A stretch of 64,000 bases of DNA, taken from NCBI GenBank assembly GCA_016720825.1, contig JADKJV010000002.1, positions 432,833-496,832 of the forward strand, read 5' to 3'. Source of the stretch: Chitinophagaceae bacterium. GTDB taxonomy: Bacteria > Bacteroidota > Bacteroidia > Chitinophagales > Chitinophagaceae. Positions 28,847 through 37,026 of the stretch are shown here, piece by piece. The stretch's first letter is position 1; each line of letters opens with the position of its first letter. A program made the translations under genes and the position numbers. Under the pieces are notes generated by a model. It worked only from the letters and a program-made list of their open reading frames with translations. It made no database searches and was not told the DNA's origin.

Positions 28847-30952
28847 TTCAGGTTGCTGTGGTTTTTCCTTCACCACGACCAGGTCTTTCAGCTCCACCTG
28901 CATGGGCAATAATCCGACTTTAACTACCGCTCTTTTACCACGCAATTCAAGCACTTCACCTACCTGGTGGTTTTTCTTCAGTTTCACAATATCGCCGGGT
29001 TTGATATCGCCACCCACTTCTTTGAACTTTTCATCAATCTTCTGCTGCATTTTACCAACGATTTTCTTATCCGTTTTTTTGAACAGCAGGGCTTCCATGG
29101 CTTTCACCACTTTGTTTTTATTTTCTTCGCGTTTCCATTCGATCAGCAGTTGTTTCAGCTTACGCTCCATGTCTTTGAGATAAGCAATCCGGTCTTCACT
29201 GATTTTATTCTGTTCCCGCAGCATTTCCACCTGTTGTTTATGCTTTTCCTTTTCGAGTGTATGCTGCAGTTCTTTTTTCAGTTTTTCATTTTCCCGCACC
29301 TGCTGCAGGAGGGTTTTCTCGCGTAATTCAAGATCGCGTAAATCCTGCTCGGTGCGGTTAAGCAATTTATCCAGCCTGAACTGGTCTTCATCCACCAGCT
29401 TCCGGGCCCTTTCAATCAGTTTGGTATCAAGCCCGATCCGTTCTGCAATGGAAAAAGTATAGGAACTTCCGGGTTTACCCAGCAATAAGCGGTATTGCGG
29501 CTCGAGGTGCTGTTCATCAAAAGCCATGGCACCATTGATAATACCCGCCGTTTTCCCGGCCATAACTTTCAGGTTGAGGTAATGCGTGGTTACAATTCCA
29601 ATGGCATGTTTATGTGCCAGTTCCTGCATAATTACTTCTGCAAAGGCGCCGCCGAGATTGGGATCAGAACCACTGCCAAGTTCATCTATAAAGAACAGCG
29701 TCCGGCCATTGGCTTCTTCCATGAAATACTTCATGTGCAGCAAATGGCTGCTGTACGTGCTCAGTTCAAACTCCAGGCTCTGCGTATCACCAATATGGAT
29801 CATCAGTTGCTTGAAAATCCCGAATACAGAAGACGGATGCACAGGAACCAGTAAACCACTTTGGACCATCAGTTGCAGCAGGCCAACTGTTTTTAAGGTT
29901 ACTGTTTTACCGCCTGCGTTTGGTCCGCTGATAACCAGTATCCTGTTTTGCTGGTCAAGACTCAGCGATACAGGTATCGTCGGTTTGTTCAGCTTGCGGT
30001 TGTAGAGATATAATAAAGGATGGTATGCATCCCGCAGTATCACTTGTGATTTATCAGCTATCAGTGGGAACTCACCATTGATTTCAACAGCCAGTTTTGC
30101 TTTAGCCCTGATAAAATCGTAATCGGATAAAATCTGGTGCCAGTGCGTTAACAAAGGGGCAAAGGCAGATAAACGGGCAGTCAGTTCCTGTAAAATGCGG
30201 AGTACTTCTTTACGTTCCGCTGATTCCAGGTCCTGCACGGTATTATTCAGCTCGATGGTTTCTTCCGGCTCCACGAAAGCAGTCTTACGGCTGTCGCTTT
30301 CCCCGTGTAAAATCCCTTTTACCGTTCTTTTTTGTTCGGCAACGACGGCCACCACCCTTCTGCCGGTCATAAAACTTTCTTCAATATCCGCCAGGTAGCC
30401 CTGTTTGGCAAGTTTGCTGATGATTTTTTCAAACATCCGGCGGAGTTCATTTCTCTTCCGGTATAAATCATGCCGGATCCGTTTTAGTTCTTCAGAGGCA
30501 GAATCTTTCACTTGTCCGTATTCATCGAGCACTTCGTCAATCAGCTCCCTGATTTTTTTCTCGTAACGGGTATCTTTTATAAGTGCTGACAGTGCGCCAT
30601 AAGCCTGTTTCCTTTCCGGGTCAAACCAGCGGAATATTTTTTCAATGCTATCCGACAATTTCCGGAGTTGCTGGAGATCATCTGAATTCAGTACAGCACC
30701 TGGGATGCCGAGCAGTTTCAGTTCACGGGCCAGGTTCAGGATATAATCGTTCGGGAAGTAAATCGCATTGGCGATCAATTGCCGGTATTCATGTGTCTGA
30801 CGTAATTCATGTTCTACAAACTCTTTACGTGTGTGGCCGCGCAGTTCCCGTGCTTTTTCCCTGGCATCTGCAAACTGGCAGTAATGGGAAAGCAATTCCC
30901 TGATTTTATGGAATTCAAGCTGGTGATCGGCGGAAGCAGGATAGAGTTTCAT
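28844..30952 (-). CDS. mutS2: MutS2-family ATPase without a Smr domain
   Basis: 702 residues from the ATG at 30952 (MKLYPASADHQLEFHKIRELL); the longer frame to 31036 only runs into repeat sequence. MutS core and clamp helices are followed by the ATPase: Walker A ISGPNAGGKTVTLKT and Walker B TLFFIDELGSGSDPN. A long charged coiled coil (LRDLELREKTLLQQVREN..) and a KOW-like beta domain (KPGDIVKLKKNHQVGEVLELRGKRAVV) come next, then the stop. Typical MutS2 proteins are about 780 residues and end in a Smr nuclease domain; here the stop is followed at once by the terminator, so it is absent rather than shifted out of frame. MutS2 proteins act on branched DNA or stalled ribosomes. A minus-7 box is present. 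Confidence 0.88.
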   Translation of the reverse strand: MKLYPASADHQLEFHKIRELLSHYCQFADAREKARELRGHTRKEFVEHELRQTHEYRQLIANAIYFPNDYILNLARELKLLGIPGAVLNSDDLQQLRKLSDSIEKIFRWFDPERKQAYGALSALIKDTRYEKKIRELIDEVLDEYGQVKDSASEELKRIRHDLYRKRNELRRMFEKIISKLAKQGYLADIEESFMTGRRVVAVVAEQKRTVKGILHGESDSRKTAFVEPEETIELNNTVQDLESAERKEVLRILQELTARLSAFAPLLTHWHQILSDYDFIRAKAKLAVEINGEFPLIADKSQVILRDAYHPLLYLYNRKLNKPTIPVSLSLDQQNRILVISGPNAGGKTVTLKTVGLLQLMVQSGLLVPVHPSSVFGIFKQLMIHIGDTQSLEFELSTYSSHLLHMKYFMEEANGRTLFFIDELGSGSDPNLGGAFAEVIMQELAHKHAIGIVTTHYLNLKVMAGKTAGIINGAMAFDEQHLEPQYRLLLGKPGSSYTFSIAERIGLDTKLIERARKLVDEDQFRLDKLLNRTEQDLRDLELREKTLLQQVRENEKLKKELQHTLEKEKHKQQVEMLREQNKISEDRIAYLKDMERKLKQLLIEWKREENKNKVVKAMEALLFKKTDKKIVGKMQQKIDEKFKEVGGDIKPGDIVKLKKNHQVGEVLELRGKRAVVKVGLLPMQVELKDLVVVKEKPQQPE

Positions 30953-30964
30953 GTTTGAGAGGCG

Positions 30965-30972
30965 CAAAGGTA
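30965..30972 (-). promoter_or_regulatory. Candidate minus-7 box for mutS2
   Basis: Minus-strand TACCTTTG matches TAnnTTTG 13 bases before the start. The 92-bp tandem repeats begin immediately upstream, so any minus-33 element would lie inside repeat DNA. Confidence 0.5.
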
Positions 30973-30974
30973 CA

Positions 30975-31260
30975 GGAAGCAGGGGAACCCTGAATAAATG
31001 CGAAGATGAATGTGCAGGTAGAGTCTGTTGGTGCATCTTTTTCAGGGAGCAGTAGGCAGGATGCAGGAGGCAGGGGAACCCTGAATAGATGCGAAGATGA
31101 ATGTGCAGGTTAGAGTCTGTTGGTGCATGTTTTTCAGGGAGCAGGAGGCAGGATGCAGGAGGCAGGGGAACCCTGAATAGATGCGAAGATGAATGTGCAG
31201 GTTAGAGTCTGTTGGTGCATGTTTTTCAGGGAGCAGTAGGCAGGGAGCAGGGAGCAGGAC
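30975..31260. repeat. Three-copy 92-bp tandem repeat between divergent genes
   Basis: The landmark GGGGAACCCTGAATA recurs at 30982, 31073 and 31165, that is every 91-92 bp. Each unit has a fixed part (GATGCGAAGATGAATGTGCA.. then GTCTGTTGGTGCAT) and a variable part of heptamer words (CAGGGAG, CAGTAGG, CAGGATG). A last partial unit ends in pure heptamers at about 31228-31259. It fills most of the 365-base gap between mutS2 and the SulP gene and touches both promoters. Confidence 0.9.
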
Positions 31261-31293
31261 ATACTAACGACTGGACACTAGCTGCTAAAAAAG

Positions 31294-31301
31294 TATATTT
31301 G
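31294..31301 (+). promoter_or_regulatory. Candidate minus-7 box for SulP gene
   Basis: TATATTTG, a full TAnnTTTG match, 16 bases before the TTG start codon. The following TTGCGCAAAATC (31299-31310) is repeated exactly in the leader of the HU-like gene at 51677-51688. Confidence 0.5.
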
Positions 31302-31317
31302 CGCAAAATCACTCCTG

Positions 31318-32868
31318 TTGAAAAGATATTTCCGCCTTTACCGGCGCACCTGGCTGAAGTATGACCTTCCGGCTGGACTTTCTGTTTTCCTGGTTGCTCT
31401 ACCGCTTTGTCTTGGTATCTCACTGGCTTCGGGGGCACCGATTTATGCGGGTATTGTATCGGGTATTATCGGCGGTATTGTGGTGTCGGTAATCAGCGGC
31501 TCGCAACTGGGTGTATCCGGCCCGGCAGCGGGGTTATCTACGCTGATTGTTACGTCCATTGGAGCTTATGGTGATTACCGGGTGTTTTTGCTGGCGGTTA
31601 TTATCGCTGGTGTTTTCCAGATTGTGCTGGGCCTGCTCAAACTGGGTATCATAGGAAATTATTTCCCCTCGGCAGTGATTAAAGGGATGCTGGCGGCAAT
31701 TGGTATCCTGCTGATCGCAAGACAGGTACCGGTGGCATTGGGATATGACCAGCCGGATTTCTGGAGGAGCGGCCTTGGTCATTTTATCAATACGAAAGAC
31801 ATTTCCGGCAACATCCATTTTATGAACCTGCATATCAGCCGCGGGGCATTATTGATTTCGGGGGTTTCATTAATCTCACTGGTAATACTGCAGCAGCCAT
31901 TTGCCAGGAAACTGAAAATCATACCTGCACCTTTGCTGGCCGTATTACTCGGCGTTTTGGTGAATTACCTTTTCACCCACAGTGCTTCTGCCCTTACACT
32001 GAAACCGACACAGCTGGTGCAAATACCTGATAATATTTTTAATAGTATAGCATTCCCTGATTTCTCAAAACTGTTTTCACAACCGGGTTTATGGAAAGAT
32101 GGTGTGGTGATCGGACTGCTGGCTTCATTGGAAACATTGTTGTGTGTGGAAGCGATTGATAAACTCGACCGGCATAACCGCATCACCCCGCTGAACCAGG
32201 AATTGCTGGCACAGGGATCTGGTAATATTTTATGCGGATTGCTGGGTGGTCTCCCCATTACGGCTGTTATTGTACGCGGAGCCGCCAATGTGGATGCCGG
32301 TGGCAGGACGAAACTGTCGGCTTTCACCCATGGTGTATTCCTGCTGATTGCAGTACTGGCCCTCCCCTTCCTGCTGAACACGATTCCTTATGCCTCATTG
32401 GCCGCGATATTACTTATAACAGGTTATAACCTCACCAAGCCTAAACTGTACATGAATATGTGGAGCCTGGGACTCAAACAGTTCCTCCCCTTCATGCTTA
32501 CGATCATTATAATACTGATTACAGATTTGCTGACCGGTGTATTGACCGGATTGCTCTTATCAGCTTTCTATATCATCAAAAACAATTTCAAAGCGGAATA
32601 CCGGATTCATGAGAAGCTGATCAACGACACAATGGTGTACCATATCAAACTGAACAGCAATGTCAGTTTCCTGAATAAAGTCAAACTCCGCCAGGCCCTC
32701 GACCAGATCCGCCCCGGATCCAAACTGAGTATTGACGGCAGTGAATGTAATTTTATTGACTACGACATCCTTGAAATCATCAGTGAGTATGAAAAGAAAG
32801 CTGAAGAGCGGAGGATTGAGTTACACCTGCATGGGATAGAGAGGGTGAGTGTGACGGCGATACACTAA
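31318..32868 (+). CDS. SulP-family anion transporter
   Basis: 516 residues with 10-12 membrane segments, starting MKRYFRLYRRTWLKYDLPAGLSVFLVALPLCLGISLASGAP, the conserved SulP N-terminus. A reduced STAS-like domain occupies about the last 80 residues (LNSNVSFLNKVKLRQALDQI..). Substrate is probably sulfate or bicarbonate; in many bacteria a carbonic anhydrase lies next to the bicarbonate type, but none is here. The start must be TTG at 31318: no in-frame ATG precedes the conserved block. Its stop codon is followed directly by TGTGCCAA-type octamer words. Confidence 0.88.
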   Translation: MKRYFRLYRRTWLKYDLPAGLSVFLVALPLCLGISLASGAPIYAGIVSGIIGGIVVSVISGSQLGVSGPAAGLSTLIVTSIGAYGDYRVFLLAVIIAGVFQIVLGLLKLGIIGNYFPSAVIKGMLAAIGILLIARQVPVALGYDQPDFWRSGLGHFINTKDISGNIHFMNLHISRGALLISGVSLISLVILQQPFARKLKIIPAPLLAVLLGVLVNYLFTHSASALTLKPTQLVQIPDNIFNSIAFPDFSKLFSQPGLWKDGVVIGLLASLETLLCVEAIDKLDRHNRITPLNQELLAQGSGNILCGLLGGLPITAVIVRGAANVDAGGRTKLSAFTHGVFLLIAVLALPFLLNTIPYASLAAILLITGYNLTKPKLYMNMWSLGLKQFLPFMLTIIIILITDLLTGVLTGLLLSAFYIIKNNFKAEYRIHEKLINDTMVYHIKLNSNVSFLNKVKLRQALDQIRPGSKLSIDGSECNFIDYDILEIISEYEKKAEERRIELHLHGIERVSVTAIH

Positions 32869-32912
32869 TGTGCCAATGCGCCTATTAGACAATTTGCCAA
32901 TTAACGAACACT
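32869..32912 (+). repeat. Degenerate octamer words after SulP stop
   Basis: Immediately after the stop codon TAA the sequence reads TGTGCCAATGCGCC, then GACAATTTGCCAATTAA. It is a decayed short version of the TGTGCCAA array that follows the convergent gene, in the opposite orientation, so the two can pair. Confidence 0.6.
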
Positions 32913-32972
32913 CAATTAATTTATTGATTCATTCCTCATCCGAAATTCTAATGATTACCTTTGATAGTTAAA

Positions 32973-33100
32973 ATTGGCACATTGGCACATTGGCACATTG
33001 GCACATTGGCACATTGGCTCATTGGCTCATTGGCTCATTGGCTCATTGGCACATTGGCACATTGGCACATTGGCACATTGGCACATTGGCACATTGGCAC
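32973..33100 (-). repeat. Sixteen perfect octamers after a stop codon
   Basis: On the plus strand the units read ATTGGCAC x5, ATTGGCTC x4, ATTGGCAC x7 without interruption (128 bp). On the minus strand, the direction of the gene that ends at 33102, the array is TGTGCCAA/TGAGCCAA units beginning directly after that gene's TGA. The block pattern 5-4-7 suggests recent expansion or conversion. Confidence 0.95.
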
Positions 33101-33101
33101 A

Positions 33102-33575
33102 TCACTCCCTCACCTGCAGTTCCTCCCAAGGCGTCGTCCCATCCTTCTTTCTTTCAAAAGTGAATTGCTCAGATGACTGGATTACGATTTCAGCTGTTGT
33201 ATAAATTTTACAGCCTTTCATGAGGTGGCCGCCGATGGTTTTGCCGGTGCTGTCGCTGATTGCAATATGCAGATGCGGGCCGTCTGGACTGAGGGTGCCG
33301 GTGAGTGATACAATTTCGAAATGCCCGGAGCCGGTGGATGAATCGGGCTGGTTGGCAAAACGGATGCAGTAATCGGTGAGACTGCCGGCACAGGTTACGA
33401 TCCAGCCGGCTTTTATCTGAAGGTCTTTGGTTTTCTGTTCGAGGGCGGCCCGCAGGTCTTCGCCGGGTTTGAGACGGAATGCATAGTGTTTCATATCTGC
33501 CCGGGGTTTGTCGTTTTTTGTATTGCAGGCCATGATCAGGGATAAAAACCCTGCTGCCAGTATTGCTATTTTCAT
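33102..33575 (-). CDS. PPC/DUF296-domain lipoprotein
   Basis: 157 residues. The PPC (DUF296) domain covers about 28-140: YAFRLKPGEDLRAALEQ, then GWIVTCAGSLTDYCIRFA, then GPHLHIAISDSTGKTIGGHLMKG-C, with the family's histidines in PHLH and GGH. In plants this domain accompanies AT-hooks and makes trimers; in bacteria its role is largely unknown. Here a lipoprotein signal precedes it (AAGFLSLIMAC, Cys17), which would place it outside the cytoplasm. A start at the internal ATG at 33494 (MKHYAFRLKPGEDL) would give a plain cytoplasmic protein, but the hydrophobic leader and lipobox look real. Confidence 0.8.
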   Translation of the reverse strand: MKIAILAAGFLSLIMACNTKNDKPRADMKHYAFRLKPGEDLRAALEQKTKDLQIKAGWIVTCAGSLTDYCIRFANQPDSSTGSGHFEIVSLTGTLSPDGPHLHIAISDSTGKTIGGHLMKGCKIYTTAEIVIQSSEQFTFERKKDGTTPWEELQVRE

Positions 33576-33691
33576 TTTCAGTAAACCAGCCGCCGCTTTA
33601 TTTGTTAATGTTGTATCAAAAGGGCTGAACTGTCATGCAACTTACAAAACGATGGTTAGCCCTGCCTGTAAATTGCACTAAATTTATTCAC

Positions 33692-34342
33692 ATGAAAAAG
33701 ATGCTTATACCTGTTTTGCTGTTACTCGGTGCCTGGATTCATACTTCCGGCAAACAGCAGGCTAACGCATCCAAAGCAATTAACCAAACGAATATGACTA
33801 TCAAAACAGATACAGCCACACTGGCTAACGGATGCTTCTGGTGTACCGAAGCGATTTTTGAACAACTGGATGGTGTGATCAGTGCCGTGTCGGGTTACAC
33901 GGGCGGACAATCAAAAAAACCAACGTATAAAGAAGTATGTTCAGGGTTAACCGGCCATGCAGAGTGCCTGCAGGTTATTTATGATCCCGAAAAAATCAGC
34001 TTTACTGAATTGCTGGAAGTGTTCTGGGAAACACATGACCCAACCACACTGAACCAGCAGGGCGGAGATGTGGGCACACAATACCGCAGTGGTATATTTT
34101 ATCATAATGAAGAACAAAAACAACTGGCAGAAAAATTAAAATCGGAACTGGATAAAAGCGGTGCGTTTGACAAACCGATTGTAACCGAGATTACGCCATT
34201 CACTGTTTTCTACCCTGCTGAAGATTACCACCAGCAGTATTTTGAAAACAACGAAAACAAGAACCCTTATTGCAAGATCGTGATCAGGCCTAAACTGGAT
34301 AAATTCAGGAAAGTGTTCCATGATAAACTGAAAAAAGACTAA
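33692..34342 (+). CDS. msrA: Exported peptide-methionine (S)-S-oxide reductase
   Basis: 216 residues from the ATG at 33692, chosen because it opens a signal peptide (MKKMLIPVLLLLGAWIHTSG); the frame extends upstream to 33635 without a leader. The MsrA motif GCFWCTEAIF is at 47-56 with catalytic Cys48, followed by SGYTGGQ, THDPTTLNQQGGDVGTQYRSGIFYH and YHQQYFENN. It repairs oxidised methionine S-sulfoxides, here probably in periplasmic or outer-membrane proteins. Followed by a strong terminator, so monocistronic. Confidence 0.93.
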   Translation: MKKMLIPVLLLLGAWIHTSGKQQANASKAINQTNMTIKTDTATLANGCFWCTEAIFEQLDGVISAVSGYTGGQSKKPTYKEVCSGLTGHAECLQVIYDPEKISFTELLEVFWETHDPTTLNQQGGDVGTQYRSGIFYHNEEQKQLAEKLKSELDKSGAFDKPIVTEITPFTVFYPAEDYHQQYFENNENKNPYCKIVIRPKLDKFRKVFHDKLKKD

Positions 34343-34360
34343 GCAATTATATCTTATCAA

Positions 34361-34391
34361 AAACGGCAGCAGAAACGCTGCCGTTTTTTAT
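34361..34391 (+). terminator. Intrinsic terminator after msrA
   Basis: Stem ACGGCAGC/GCTGCCGT (34363-34370 with 34377-34384), six-base loop, T tract of six or seven. Confidence 0.9.
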
Positions 34392-34474
34392 TACCTTTTC
34401 CTTAACGAAAAAAAGTGACGAATCAGACGCATTCTTTCAATTATATTATAAATTAGAAGTATAAATAACTGCGC

Positions 34475-35116
34475 ATGAAAAAAATCTACATCTCTGTTTT
34501 CATCCTGCTTGCAGTCACCTTCAACATTTACAGCCAGAAAACCCTCCCTGTAAATGAAAACAAATACAAACTTGAATTATATAAAGTCTGGGGAAAGAGC
34601 CATCCCGTAGCAAAGAAATTGCTGGAGAGATTGCCCGATCTGTGTTCCGAACTGAAGGATAAAGAAATCTGCGGAGATGATTGTAATCCGGCTTTTACAG
34701 TTGAATTTTATATGTCGGATCCTTCTGTGTATGAATACAGGCTGCTGCGCTTATTTGCTCCGCCTAATACAAATACAAGAAACCTGGTACAATACCCGCT
34801 GGCCCGGCTGGTGAGTCCTGAAACACAGCCCAACTCCGCCGCGAACCTGCAGGTAAATGATAAATGGTCTGTCTATTCCAATTATGGTTTCCAGAGTTTT
34901 TTATTACTCCGTGACAGGAACAATCAAATCATCACCAAACTGGTTTTGGTTGATACCAATGAAGTATGGGAATCTTTACGCAGCAAGAATATTTACACAG
35001 GTGGAAACGCACGATACACTACCCCCTTTGGATACATTGACAATAACCCGGATTTGTTGTATCCTTCAAGGGAGGAGATGGTGGGGATTGTGGAGAGGAA
35101 AATCTTAGCGTTATAA
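34475..35116 (+). CDS. Secreted protein of unknown function
   Basis: 213 residues with a clear signal peptide (MKKIYISVFILLAVTFNIYSQ). The mature part contains four cysteines in a small area (DLCSELKDKEICGDDC) and no domain I recognise. Relatively isolated, with a terminator upstream. The stop codon TAA is followed directly by TGTGGAAATGTG-type words, part of the stop-proximal repeat family. Confidence 0.65.
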   Translation: MKKIYISVFILLAVTFNIYSQKTLPVNENKYKLELYKVWGKSHPVAKKLLERLPDLCSELKDKEICGDDCNPAFTVEFYMSDPSVYEYRLLRLFAPPNTNTRNLVQYPLARLVSPETQPNSAANLQVNDKWSVYSNYGFQSFLLLRDRNNQIITKLVLVDTNEVWESLRSKNIYTGGNARYTTPFGYIDNNPDLLYPSREEMVGIVERKILAL

Positions 35117-35277
35117 TGTGGAAATGTGTGAAATATGGAAATGTGCCAATTTGCAAAGGCGCCAATTTACATGTATTACTTTCAATTGGAAATTTCTAAA
35201 CCCTTCATATATGGAGCGAAACTTTGATAATTTGAGGATTCGCCAATTGGCTAATTGTCACATTGGCTTATTGGCTA
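35117..35277. repeat. Octamer words at a convergent gene junction
   Basis: Right of the junction, 35246-35277 is four octamers (ATTGGCTA, ATTGTCAC, ATTGGCTT, ATTGGCTA). Read leftward, they follow the stop codon of the peptide-binding lipoprotein as TTAGCCAA-type units. On the left, words such as AAATGTG and ATGTGCCAATTTGC follow the other gene's stop codon. The two halves are complementary. Confidence 0.75.
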
Positions 35278-35278
35278 A

Positions 35279-37003
35279 TTACATTGTTTTCCTCACCCAC
35301 CTCAACTCCAGCAAATTCAGCGCATTTGGTGTAAAGCCCTGAATGTAGGGTTGGGTCAGCCTGACAACTTTATCATACCACAGCGGCACAACGGGTGCAT
35401 CATTCATTACTACCTGGTCGGCGCGGCGGTAGAGTTCATCTCTTAAAGAATCGTTGGGTTCGGTGATGGCCTGTTCAAAGATGGCATCAAAGGCCGGGTT
35501 GTTATAGCGTGTATAATTCGGGGGTGCGGGGTTTTTGGAATAAAAAACAGAGAGATAGTTTTCTGCATCAGGATAATCTGCGATCCAGCTGGCCCGGAAG
35601 AACGGTGCTTTGGAACCGGATGTCATTTCAAGCAGTAATGATTTCTGGATCACTTCCACCTGGATGGGAATACCGGATTCTTCCAGCTGCTTGGCAATGA
35701 AATTCGCCATATCGGCATAGATGGCGATCGTAAGCAGTTTAACGGTGGGCATTCCTTTTCCATCCGGGTATCCGGCCTCTGCCAGCAATTTTTTGGTCAT
35801 GGCCGGATCATAATGGTAGCCCTTTACTTTGGCGGAATCAAAACAAGGCAATCCCATCGGGATAAAACCGGATTCAGCCGGTGTGCCGAGGGAGTTCCGC
35901 AAATACAAAACCATTTTCCGGCGGTCGAATCCGTAATTCACGGCCTGCCTGATTTTGCGGAAGCGCATGGCCGAGTTCTTTACAATATCATTGGTGCTGT
36001 CAACCAGGATCCCGAGATATTCTATATTCAAATACGGATTTGTCTGCAACACAATCTTATCCTCCCAGTCTTTCCGCAATGTTCCCCGTTTGGTCAGGAT
36101 TTCATCTTTAAAAGAAGCTTCGATATCATTGATAAAATCCAGTTCCTGCTGGCGGAAGAGCAGGAATTCTGTGGCTTTGCTGTCATAGAATGATACCTGC
36201 ACCCCATCCAGGTATGGCAGTCTTTTACCGGTGCTGTCAAACTCAAAATAATTTTCATTGCGTTTCATCACCAGCGAAAGCCCTTCTTCCCAGGCTATAA
36301 ATTTAAAGGGGCCTGTGCCTACCGGGTGTCGTCTGAAATCAGTAGTATATTTTTCCACAGCTTCCTTGGGAACGATAGAGCAAGATTGCATGGATAATAT
36401 CCCGAGTATTGGCTGGTAAGGCTTCAGGAGTTTTAACTGGAATGTACTGTCATCAATAGCAGTAAATGCCTGCAGGGTATCCACTTTGCGGTTGAATATC
36501 CAGGCCCCGGGACTGGCTGTTTTTTTATCCATGATCCGGCTGAAACTATACACCACATCCGATGCCACCAGTGGCCGGCCTTTCCCGTCTTTAAATGCAG
36601 GGTCATCATGGAACAGTACTCCTGTTTGCAGGTGAAATGTATACGTGCGTCTGTCTTCCGATAATTCCCAGGATTTGGCAATACACGGAACAATATGCAG
36701 GGCCGTATCAATTTCCACCAGCGTATTATATAACTGGTGGGCGGCCCACATACCCGACTGGCTTTTGGCAAATGCCGGATCGAGGGAACTGATACCGTTG
36801 AATTCGTTATAATGAAAGTAGTTTTTGCCGCTGTTTTTTTTGTTGTAGCAGGAAGATGTGATAAGTAACAAGGTTAACAGGAGGCAGGTTACAGGCTTGC
36901 TCCGAAAAGTGAAACATTTTCGGAGAGGCAGGCAGCAGGCAGCAGGATGCAGGCAGCAGGCGGCAGGTGGCAGGGGGTTGATATTTTTAACGAATAGCTT
37001 CAT
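35279..37003 (-). CDS. Peptide-type ABC substrate-binding lipoprotein (SBP family 5)
   Basis: About 574 residues. The extracellular solute-binding family 5 fold (OppA/DppA type) is evident from LVASDVVYSFSRIMDKK, HPVGTGPFKFIAWEEG, YGFDRRKMVLYLRNSLG and DAENYLSVFYSKN. The lipobox is LLITSSC followed by YNKK. No permease or ATPase genes lie nearby. The start is uncertain: the ATG at 37003 gives an unusually long leader whose first part is encoded by CAGG heptamers (LPPAACCLHPAACCLPL), and the hydrophobic core itself overlaps heptamer words. A start frame damaged by repeat expansion is possible. Confidence 0.85.
   Translation of the reverse strand: MKLFVKNINPLPPAACCLHPAACCLPLRKCFTFRSKPVTCLLLTLLLITSSCYNKKNSGKNYFHYNEFNGISSLDPAFAKSQSGMWAAHQLYNTLVEIDTALHIVPCIAKSWELSEDRRTYTFHLQTGVLFHDDPAFKDGKGRPLVASDVVYSFSRIMDKKTASPGAWIFNRKVDTLQAFTAIDDSTFQLKLLKPYQPILGILSMQSCSIVPKEAVEKYTTDFRRHPVGTGPFKFIAWEEGLSLVMKRNENYFEFDSTGKRLPYLDGVQVSFYDSKATEFLLFRQQELDFINDIEASFKDEILTKRGTLRKDWEDKIVLQTNPYLNIEYLGILVDSTNDIVKNSAMRFRKIRQAVNYGFDRRKMVLYLRNSLGTPAESGFIPMGLPCFDSAKVKGYHYDPAMTKKLLAEAGYPDGKGMPTVKLLTIAIYADMANFIAKQLEESGIPIQVEVIQKSLLLEMTSGSKAPFFRASWIADYPDAENYLSVFYSKNPAPPNYTRYNNPAFDAIFEQAITEPNDSLRDELYRRADQVVMNDAPVVPLWYDKVVRLTQPYIQGFTPNALNLLELRWVRKTM
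36929..36977. repeat. Seven CAGG heptamers in a lipoprotein leader
   Basis: Units CAGGCAG, CAGGCAG, CAGGATG, CAGGCAG, CAGGCGG, CAGGTGG, CAGGGGG in perfect register. Three more (CAGGAGG, CAGGTTA, CAGGCTT) lie at 36878-36898 inside the signal-peptide codons. Confidence 0.85.
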
Positions 37004-37026
37004 CTTCAAAGCTTAAATTTACAGGT

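Noticed and set aside
29495..29854. Plus-strand 119-residue frame
   Set aside because: Lies wholly antisense to the conserved MutS2 ATPase region.
30975..31260. CRISPR or integron attC array
   Set aside because: The 92-bp units are almost identical throughout, with no unique spacers, no integrase and no cassette genes.
32973..33100. CRISPR array
   Set aside because: Units are 8 bp and contiguous with no spacers, and no cas genes are nearby.
32961..33204. Frames coding HWHIGTLA-type repeats
   Set aside because: They come from the octamer array and run into the PPC-domain gene on the other strand.
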